Origin: Thermoanaerobaculaceae bacterium
Lineage (GTDB): Bacteria; Acidobacteriota; Thermoanaerobaculia; Thermoanaerobaculales; Thermoanaerobaculaceae
Length of the DNA: 64,000 bases
Assembly (NCBI GenBank): GCA_013388425.1
Contig: JACADV010000035.1
Span: 1 to 64,000 of the forward strand
Direction of reading: 5' to 3'
Positions 58,675-64,000 of the stretch are shown here, piece by piece (the stretch's first letter is position 1; the number at the start of each line of letters is the position of its first letter). A program made the position numbers and the translations under genes. The notes under the pieces are model-generated. The model was given only the letters and a program-made list of their open reading frames with translations, was not told where the DNA came from and searched no databases.

Positions 58675-60384
58675 GTGAAGCTGCGCGGCCTCCTCGTCTT
58701 TTCGCACCTGGCCTCCATCGTTGCCGTGGTGCTGGTCATTGGCGTGCTGGCCCTGGCAATCCTGCTGCGCGGCACGGCGGATGTGGAACGGCGCAGTATG
58801 GAGAACGCCCTCGCCAGTGTGGACCACCTCTTCGACCAGCGCTTCGACGAACTCGTGTATGCCCGCAACGAGATCACGTCCCGGCTCGCGTTCCGCGCTC
58901 CCTTGGGCTCTGACCTGGCGAGCCTCGGCCTGCTGCACGACCTGTTGGAGCTGTACCGGGTGGAGCGGATCGAGGTGTTTCGCGGCCTCTTGAGGGAAGC
59001 GGAAGCCTACCGGTGGGGGCGCGGCTCCCACCCCGATTTGCGCACCGAGTGGTTCCCCCCCAACCCGTCCGTTGCCGCCCAGGTCACGGGTGGACGGCCG
59101 GTCGCCTGGGTGCAGTTGGCGAGAAGCGGCCCTGCCTCCTTGAAACTGTGCGCGGCCATCCCCTCGGGTGGGCCGCAGCCGGCGCGCTGGGTGGTGGTGA
59201 CCGAGCCCATCGATCGGCCGCTCCTCAGCCGGCTCCTCCCCCGCGGGGGAGTTGGCGCCATCTTCGCAGGGCGAGACCTCCTCGCGGCCTGGCCGCGCCA
59301 CCCCCAGGAGGGTGGTGGGCAGAGCCGCGATCTGGAGTCGCTCCTGCCCCCCGTGCCCTTCGCCGGCCTCATTCCCCCGCTATCCGTCCGCCACCCCCTG
59401 CTGCAGCTCGACGACGGGGGATCCCTCGACATCCTGCTCCTCGCCCCGCGCCAGGCGTCGGCCGAGATGCTTTTGGTTGGCTTGCGCACCGGATTCCTGG
59501 TGCTGGTGGGCGGGGTGCTCATGGCGGTGGCGCTGGGCAGCGGCGTGGCAGCCCAGTTGCTGGCGCCACTGCAGTCGTTGCTGGAAGGCACGGCGGCCAT
59601 GGCGCGGGGCCATCTCATGGTCCGCCTGCCCACCACCCGCTCCGACGAGCTGGGCGCCCTCACCAAGGAGTTCAACCGCATGGCGGACGAGATCCGCAAC
59701 ACCTACGTGGGCGTGATCTCGACGCTAGCGGAGGTGGTGGAAGCAAAATCTCACTACACCCGGCAGCACATCGATCGCGTGGAACGCCTCACCCGCCTCA
59801 CCGCCGAGGTCTTGGAGCAGCGGGGTTGGGTTCGCTTCTCCAGCCACCAGCGTTTCATCCTCTCGGTGGCCGCCATCCTCCACGATGTGGGGAAGATTGC
59901 CATTGCCAACGAGATCCTGAACAAGTCGGGTCCCCTCTCGGTGGCCGAACGCTCGCAGATGCTCACCCACCCCGAGGTGGGGGCCGTGATCGTGGAACGC
60001 ATGGGCAAGCTGGAGCGGGCCGCCGAGATCATCCGCTGCGCCCACGAACACTTCGACGGCTCCGGGTACCCCCGCGGCCTCAAGGGCGAGGAGATCCCCA
60101 TCGAGTCGCGGATCATCCTGGTGGTGGACGCCTACGACGCCATGACCATGGAGCGCCCCTACTCGGTGGTGCGGCCCCAGGAGGAGGCAATTGCCGAGCT
60201 GCGGCAGGAGGCGGGGCGCCAGTTCGACCCAGTGGTCGTGGAAGCCTTCATCGAGGCCATCACTGGCTTGGAGAAAGAAACCTCCGGGGGGCCCGTGGCT
60301 GTTGATTCCGGCCTCTACCGCATCCTGCACGCGGGAGGGCCTGGCACCTTTACCGCTCCCCGCCCTCCGGCTTCCCCAGAATAG
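58675..60384 (+). CDS. membrane HD-GYP cyclic-di-GMP phosphodiesterase with HAMP domain
   Basis: A 569-residue receptor. Helix near 10-32 (LASIVAVVLVIGVLALAILL), periplasmic sensor region (~35-265), second helix near 268-292 (LLVGLRTGFLVLVGGVLMAV), HAMP (~293-345: LLAPLQSLLEGTAAMARGHL), then HD-GYP (~350-535) with HD in AAILHDVGKIAIAN, HEHFDGSGYPRGL and VVDAYDAMTMERPYS. Catalytic residues are intact, so it should hydrolyse c-di-GMP. GTG/ATG start with GGAGG. It overlaps the convergent phosphohexomutase gene by 35 bases. Confidence 0.9.
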   Translation: MKLRGLLVFSHLASIVAVVLVIGVLALAILLRGTADVERRSMENALASVDHLFDQRFDELVYARNEITSRLAFRAPLGSDLASLGLLHDLLELYRVERIEVFRGLLREAEAYRWGRGSHPDLRTEWFPPNPSVAAQVTGGRPVAWVQLARSGPASLKLCAAIPSGGPQPARWVVVTEPIDRPLLSRLLPRGGVGAIFAGRDLLAAWPRHPQEGGGQSRDLESLLPPVPFAGLIPPLSVRHPLLQLDDGGSLDILLLAPRQASAEMLLVGLRTGFLVLVGGVLMAVALGSGVAAQLLAPLQSLLEGTAAMARGHLMVRLPTTRSDELGALTKEFNRMADEIRNTYVGVISTLAEVVEAKSHYTRQHIDRVERLTRLTAEVLEQRGWVRFSSHQRFILSVAAILHDVGKIAIANEILNKSGPLSVAERSQMLTHPEVGAVIVERMGKLERAAEIIRCAHEHFDGSGYPRGLKGEEIPIESRIILVVDAYDAMTMERPYSVVRPQEEAIAELRQEAGRQFDPVVVEAFIEAITGLEKETSGGPVAVDSGLYRILHAGGPGTFTAPRPPASPE

Positions 60385-61711
60385 CCAGCAACCTCCCCTT
60401 GGCCTGCTGGAGCGTGCCCTCCTCCTTGGCCTCGAGCACGAGGCGCAGCAGCGGCTCGGTGTTGGAGGGGCGGACGTTGAACCACCAGTCCGGGTACTCC
60501 ACGGTGATGCCGTCCAGGTAATCGATGCGGCCGTCGGCAAACTCGTGCGCCAGGCGGCGGATCATCCCCTCCTTGTCCTCGACGTGGAAGTTGATCTCCG
60601 GGGTCTTGGGGTAGCGGCGTAGGGGTGCCAGCAGCTCGCTCAAGGGGCGACCCGCCTGCCGTAGCACGTTCAGGACCTCCACCACGGTGATCAGAGACGA
60701 GTCGGCGAAGTAGTTCTCCCGGTAGTAGAAGTGCCCTGCCAGCTCCCCCCCGAAGGGGCTGCCAATGGCGCGCATGGTGGCCTTCATGAAGGAGTGGCCG
60801 ACCCGCTCGCGCACCGGCTGGCCGCCCGCCGCGGCAATGGCCTCGCGCGTGGCCCAGGAGGAGCGGATGTCGTACACGATGGGCGCGCCCGGGAAACGCG
60901 CAAGGATCGCCGGGGCCAGCAGCGCCGTCACCAGGTCCGCTCCCACCACCGCGCCCCGGTCGTCCACGAAGATGGCACGGTCGGCATCGCCATCGAAGGC
61001 CACCCCCAGCGCACACCCCCCCTCCTCAACCGCCCGCTGGAGGTCGCGGAGGTTTTCCGGTTTCAAGGGGTTTGCCTCGTGGTTGGGAAAGCTCCCGTCG
61101 AGTCCGAAGAAGAGCGGCACCAGCTCAAGGTTGAAGGCCTCCAGGAGCTCGCGGTAGAGGGTGGCCATGCCGTTGGCCACGTCCACCGCCACTTTAAGGC
61201 GCGGCTCGCGGTCACGGAGGAAGGCAAGGATGTGCTCGCGGTAGGCGGCGCTCACGTCCGCGTGGGCGATGGGGGCCTGGGGCTCCGGATCCGGCGGAGG
61301 CGTGCTCGCAACCAGCGCCTCGATGCGGCCGATCCCCGTCTCGTTGGACACCGGGATGGCGTCGCGGCGGGACAGCTTGAAGCCGTTGTAGGCTGCTGGG
61401 TTGTGGCTGGCCGTGGTCTGGATCCCCCCCGAGCACCCCAGATGACCGATGGCGAAGTAGTTCATGGGTGTGGTGGCAAGGCCAATGTGGACCACGCCCA
61501 GTCCGGCGGTCAGCAACCCGTCGGAGAGCGCCGCCGCAAGGCGCGGCGAGGACGCCCGCATGTCATGGCTGACCACCACGCGCCCACCGCGGGCGAGATC
61601 TTCTTCGTCAAGAATCGCCCGGAAGTGGTAGCCAACGGCGTAGGCGGTCTTCTCGTCCAGTTCGCTGGGGTACAGCCCGCGGATGTCGTACGCCTTGAAT
61701 ATCCCCGCCAT
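60350..61711 (-). CDS. phosphomannomutase/phosphoglucomutase
   Basis: A 453-residue alpha-D-phosphohexomutase that interconverts sugar 6- and 1-phosphates for LPS and other glycans. Active serine in TASHNPAAYNGFKL (~residue 100), metal loop FDGDADRAIFVD (~245), sugar-binding GGELAGHFYYRENYFAD (~325), and phosphate-binding RPSNTEPLLRLVLEA near the end. The mixed PMM/PGM (AlgC-like) type fits best. ATG with GGGAGGGA ribosome site. Confidence 0.92.
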   Translation of the reverse strand: MAGIFKAYDIRGLYPSELDEKTAYAVGYHFRAILDEEDLARGGRVVVSHDMRASSPRLAAALSDGLLTAGLGVVHIGLATTPMNYFAIGHLGCSGGIQTTASHNPAAYNGFKLSRRDAIPVSNETGIGRIEALVASTPPPDPEPQAPIAHADVSAAYREHILAFLRDREPRLKVAVDVANGMATLYRELLEAFNLELVPLFFGLDGSFPNHEANPLKPENLRDLQRAVEEGGCALGVAFDGDADRAIFVDDRGAVVGADLVTALLAPAILARFPGAPIVYDIRSSWATREAIAAAGGQPVRERVGHSFMKATMRAIGSPFGGELAGHFYYRENYFADSSLITVVEVLNVLRQAGRPLSELLAPLRRYPKTPEINFHVEDKEGMIRRLAHEFADGRIDYLDGITVEYPDWWFNVRPSNTEPLLRLVLEAKEEGTLQQAKGRLLAILGKPEGGER

Positions 61712-61804
61712 CACGTCCCTCCCTGCCAAGAGTAGCGCACCCGACCGGTCTTGCCGCGTCACCAAGCCGTCGCCGGCGCCTGCTTCATTGCCGAAACGCT
61801 GGAC

Positions 61805-62530
61805 CTACGCGACGAGCCCACCGTCCATGCGGATGGTGGCGCCGGTCACGTAGCTGGCCGCCGAAGACAGCAGGAAGCGCACCGCCAAGGCCACCTCTTG
61901 CGGCGTGCCAAACCTTCCCAGGGGGATCGAGTGCAGCGCTTCCTGCTGTCGCGCCTGGGGCAACGCGCGCAGCAGTTCGGTGTCGATCCAGCCCGGGACC
62001 AGCGTGTTGACGGTAATTCCGTAGCGCCCCACCTCCCGCGCCAGTGCCTTGCCGAAGGCGGCAAGCCCCCCCTTGGCAGCCGCGTAGTTGGCCTGACCGC
62101 GGTGTCCCACCACGCCACTGAGCGAGCCAATGTTGACGATACGGCCGTGTCGGGCTGCCAGCATGGGCCGCAGGAACCCCCGGGTGAGGCGGTACGCGCC
62201 CTTCACCACCGTGTCCATCACCGCGTCCCACCGCTCCTCGTCCATGAGCAGGAAATGCCCGTCCCGCAGGGTAGCGGCGTTATTGACGAGGGCGTAGACA
62301 TCGCTCTCCCCCACCTCCGCCACCAGGCGCTCCACCGCAGCCGCGTCGCGCACGTCGCAACAGTGGGCCACCACGTGCTGGTTCCGCGCGGCGGCCGCTG
62401 CCACCACCTCCTGCGCCGCCTCGTGTCGCTCCCGGTAGAGAAAGTGCACGGCGTAGCCGGCCTCGGCCAACTCGTGCACGATGGCCCGGCCGATCCCCCG
62501 CGATCCCCCACTGACAATGGCCTTCAGCAT
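61805..62530 (-). CDS. short-chain dehydrogenase/reductase, FabG-like
   Basis: A 241-residue SDR. Cofactor motif [20 protein letters not shown] (TGxxxGIG form), NNAA-type motif [12 protein letters not shown], catalytic Ser in [15 protein letters not shown] and YxxxK in [15 protein letters not shown], followed by [14 protein letters not shown]. Sequence is close to 3-oxoacyl-ACP reductases, with NADPH the likely cofactor, but no acyl-carrier or fatty acid genes are adjacent. The true substrate is uncertain. Confidence 0.85.
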   Translation of the reverse strand: MLKAIVSGGSRGIGRAIVHELAEAGYAVHFLYRERHEAAQEVVAAAAARNQHVVAHCCDVRDAAAVERLVAEVGESDVYALVNNAATLRDGHFLLMDEERWDAVMDTVVKGAYRLTRGFLRPMLAARHGRIVNIGSLSGVVGHRGQANYAAAKGGLAAFGKALAREVGRYGITVNTLVPGWIDTELLRALPQARQQEALHSIPLGRFGTPQEVALAVRFLLSSAASYVTGATIRMDGGLVA

Positions 62531-62592
62531 CCTCCCCCACCACCCCCGTGCAGCCGTCGAACCCCGCCGGCCGCCCGTTTACTCTAGCGCAA

Positions 62593-63357
62593 CTAGGCTG
62601 GAGGCTTCGACTCGTCGGCGGGGGGGAGCGGGGGCAGCACCGGGGGGGCGGTGACCATCCGCCGCCACAACTCCGGCCCAGGGTCGTGCCGCAGGTCCCC
62701 CTCGTCCACCTTGAAACGCACCGAGGAAAAGACGATGTGGAGGGTGTCCCGCACCGCCAGGAAGTGGGAGGGGCTGCCGTCGTAGATGACCTGCACCGGC
62801 ACGTGGGCGAACCGTGCCCGGAGCTTGCCGGCCCGCACGAGAATCTCGGTATCGATGGCGTAGCGGCGCCCCACCAACCCCATGCGGCGCAACAGCCCCG
62901 CACGCACCAGCCGGAAGCCGCACTGGGAGTCCTCGAGCGGAAAGCCGCTCATGAGTTCCAAGGCGCGCGTGCCAATGTAGTTCGTCCAGAACCGCTTGGG
63001 GGGAATGGCCTCGCGGCGCCACAGTCGGTTGCCGAGGAGAAAATCCGCCTCCTCCGCCAGGGCGAGAAACTTGGGGATGTCCTCGGGGTCGTGCTGGCCG
63101 TCGCCATCCATCATCAAGATGTGGGTGTGTGGCTCGCCCAGCAGCACCGCCAGGCCGCTGCGCGTGGCGTCGCCTTTGCCGCCGTTCTGGCTCCTGCGCA
63201 CCACCCGCGCGCCCGCACGGCGTGCCGCCCCCGTGGTGTCGTCCTGCGAGCCGTCGTCCACCACCAGCACCTCCAACCCAAAGCGCGCCACCCCGGCCAC
63301 CACGCCGCCGATGCGGTCTTCGCAGTTGAAGGCAGGGATGAGGGCGGCAACCATCAT
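62593..63357 (-). CDS. family 2 glycosyltransferase, dolichol-phosphate mannosyltransferase-like
   Basis: A 254-residue GT2 enzyme. VAALIPAFNCEDRIGGV, LVVDDGSQDDTTG (nucleotide-sugar binding) and MMDGDGQHDPEDIPK (DxD-type metal site) are clear. The central GNRLWRREAIPP and SQCGFRLVR resemble polyprenyl-phosphate sugar transferases. No C-terminal membrane helices. It could make the lipid-linked donor for the GT83-type enzyme at 49.6 kb; this is inference. First Met of a MetMet pair is used as start. Confidence 0.87.
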   Translation of the reverse strand: MMVAALIPAFNCEDRIGGVVAGVARFGLEVLVVDDGSQDDTTGAARRAGARVVRRSQNGGKGDATRSGLAVLLGEPHTHILMMDGDGQHDPEDIPKFLALAEEADFLLGNRLWRREAIPPKRFWTNYIGTRALELMSGFPLEDSQCGFRLVRAGLLRRMGLVGRRYAIDTEILVRAGKLRARFAHVPVQVIYDGSPSHFLAVRDTLHIVFSSVRFKVDEGDLRHDPGPELWRRMVTAPPVLPPLPPADESKPPA

Positions 63358-63391
63358 GGCCGTTCGGCCGGAGAATAGCATCCTGCCCAGC

Positions 63392-64000
63392 TCACGGGCA
63401 GCCACCCCCGCCACCCCGGCGCGGCGCGGGACCGGCAAAGAGGTCGAAGCGCAGCAACCGACACTCGATGGGCCCGTTGAAGAGGGGGATCCGCCGGCTC
63501 GCCCGCAGCCCCACCTCCTTGGCAAGCTCCCGATCCCCCACCAAGAGCCAGGCGGTGGCACCCGCGGCCCGAGTTTTCAGTGCATCGCCCAGCTCCCGGT
63601 AGAAGGGCCGCAGCCGGTCCCGCTCGCCCAGGCGTTCCCCGTAGGGGGGGTTGGTGAGGATCACGGTACCGGGGCCGGGGAGGCTGAGCTGTCGCGCGTC
63701 ACGGCGCTGCACCTCGATCCACTCCCCCACCCCGGCCCGGCGGGCGTGGCGCCCGGTGGCGCGCACCGCCGCCTCGTCCACGTCGCTGGCGTGAATGGGT
63801 GCGGGGGCGCGCCGGCTCAAAGCCCGTGCCCCTTCAACGAGGTCGGCCCACAGGACCGGGTCGTGGAACCACCAGCGCTGGAAGGCAAAGCCGCGCTGCA
63901 ACCCTGGCGCTGTCCCCGTGGCGATGAGGGCCGCTTCGATGGCAATGGTGCCGCTGCCGCACATGGGGTCGAGAAACGGTGCGGTGCCATCGTAACCTGC
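63392..64000 (-). CDS. class I rRNA methyltransferase, RlmL/Trm14-like (5' end outside window)
   Basis: The C-terminal ~200 residues of a THUMP-type N2-guanine RNA methyltransferase; the gene continues past the window edge. SAM motif LDPMCGSGTIAIEAAL lies at the start of the visible part, and the catalytic motif ILTNPPYGERLGERD follows at ~135 residues before the end. The sequence FFHDP-like WWFHDPVLWADL and FNGPIECRLLRFDL at the C-terminus are typical for the RlmK/RlmL group. Residues are counted only within the window. Confidence 0.87.
   Translation of the reverse strand, partial: AGYDGTAPFLDPMCGSGTIAIEAALIATGTAPGLQRGFAFQRWWFHDPVLWADLVEGARALSRRAPAPIHASDVDEAAVRATGRHARRAGVGEWIEVQRRDARQLSLPGPGTVILTNPPYGERLGERDRLRPFYRELGDALKTRAAGATAWLLVGDRELAKEVGLRASRRIPLFNGPIECRLLRFDLFAGPAPRRGGGGGCP

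Overview
The window is 64 kb of very GC-rich (roughly 70%), densely coded bacterial chromosome. It encodes LPS export (LptF/G, LptC/A, LptB), a KDO-8-phosphate phosphatase, a TolC channel and two peptidoglycan glycosyltransferases, so the cell is a Gram-negative diderm. The rpoN-hpf-ptsN-hprK-rapZ-EIIA(Man)-HPr-EI order, HPr kinase in a diderm, a tungsten-type aldehyde ferredoxin oxidoreductase and many GTG/TTG starts fit an anaerobic or microaerophilic Acidobacteriota-like lineage. A Myxococcota/Desulfobacterota-like host is not excluded. No rRNA, tRNA, CRISPR array, transposase or phage gene was seen. The window opens with 16 C residues, which looks like a contig end.

Layout. 0.2-4.7 kb: secreted metzincin protease, then an ECF sigma/anti-sigma pair and a secreted protein. 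4.7-7.4 kb: rtcB, kdsC and a methyltransferase. 7.4-15.1 kb: two oligopeptide-type ABC ATPases without permeases, then a TolC / Yip1-like / MacA-like / MacB-like export operon. 15.1-18.4 kb: FAD oxidoreductase, a small Cys-rich protein and an aldehyde dehydrogenase. 18.4-21.9 kb: AOR operon (four-cluster ferredoxin, AOR, MoaD-like carrier, MoeB-like E1) behind an FNR-type palindrome and a sigma70-type promoter. 21.9-25.4 kb: convergent ECF-transporter operon (hotdog thioesterase, double ATPase broken by an amber codon, S component, T component fused to a THEP1-type NTPase). 25.5-30.8 kb: a hypothetical protein, dnaE and rocD. 30.9-35.8 kb: a single-chain LptF-LptG protein, parB, parA and a bifunctional-nuclease-family gene.

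35.8-49.6 kb, all minus strand, is a long gene series read as mtgA-accA-lptCA-lptB-rpoN-hpf-ptsN-hprK-rapZ-EIIA(Man)-HPr-EI-cupin-hypothetical-miaB. It joins envelope biogenesis, sigma-54 and an incomplete, presumably regulatory, phosphotransferase relay. 49.6-57.4 kb: a GT83-type glycosyltransferase, then a minus-strand cluster of two helical-repeat proteins, a RodZ-like protein, a J-domain/TPR protein, a PP2C phosphatase and a class A PBP. 57.4-60.4 kb: a binding lipoprotein and a membrane HD-GYP phosphodiesterase. 60.4-64 kb: phosphohexomutase, an SDR, a family 2 glycosyltransferase and a truncated rRNA methyltransferase.

Notable signals: a recurring -10 box 6-8 nt before the start codon (leaderless-type transcription) at about nine first genes; the FNR-type site of the AOR operon; the T-component/NTPase fusion; the amber-interrupted ATPase; Lpt protein fusions; and a homemade repeat shared by two unknown proteins in the RodZ/PP2C/PBP cluster.
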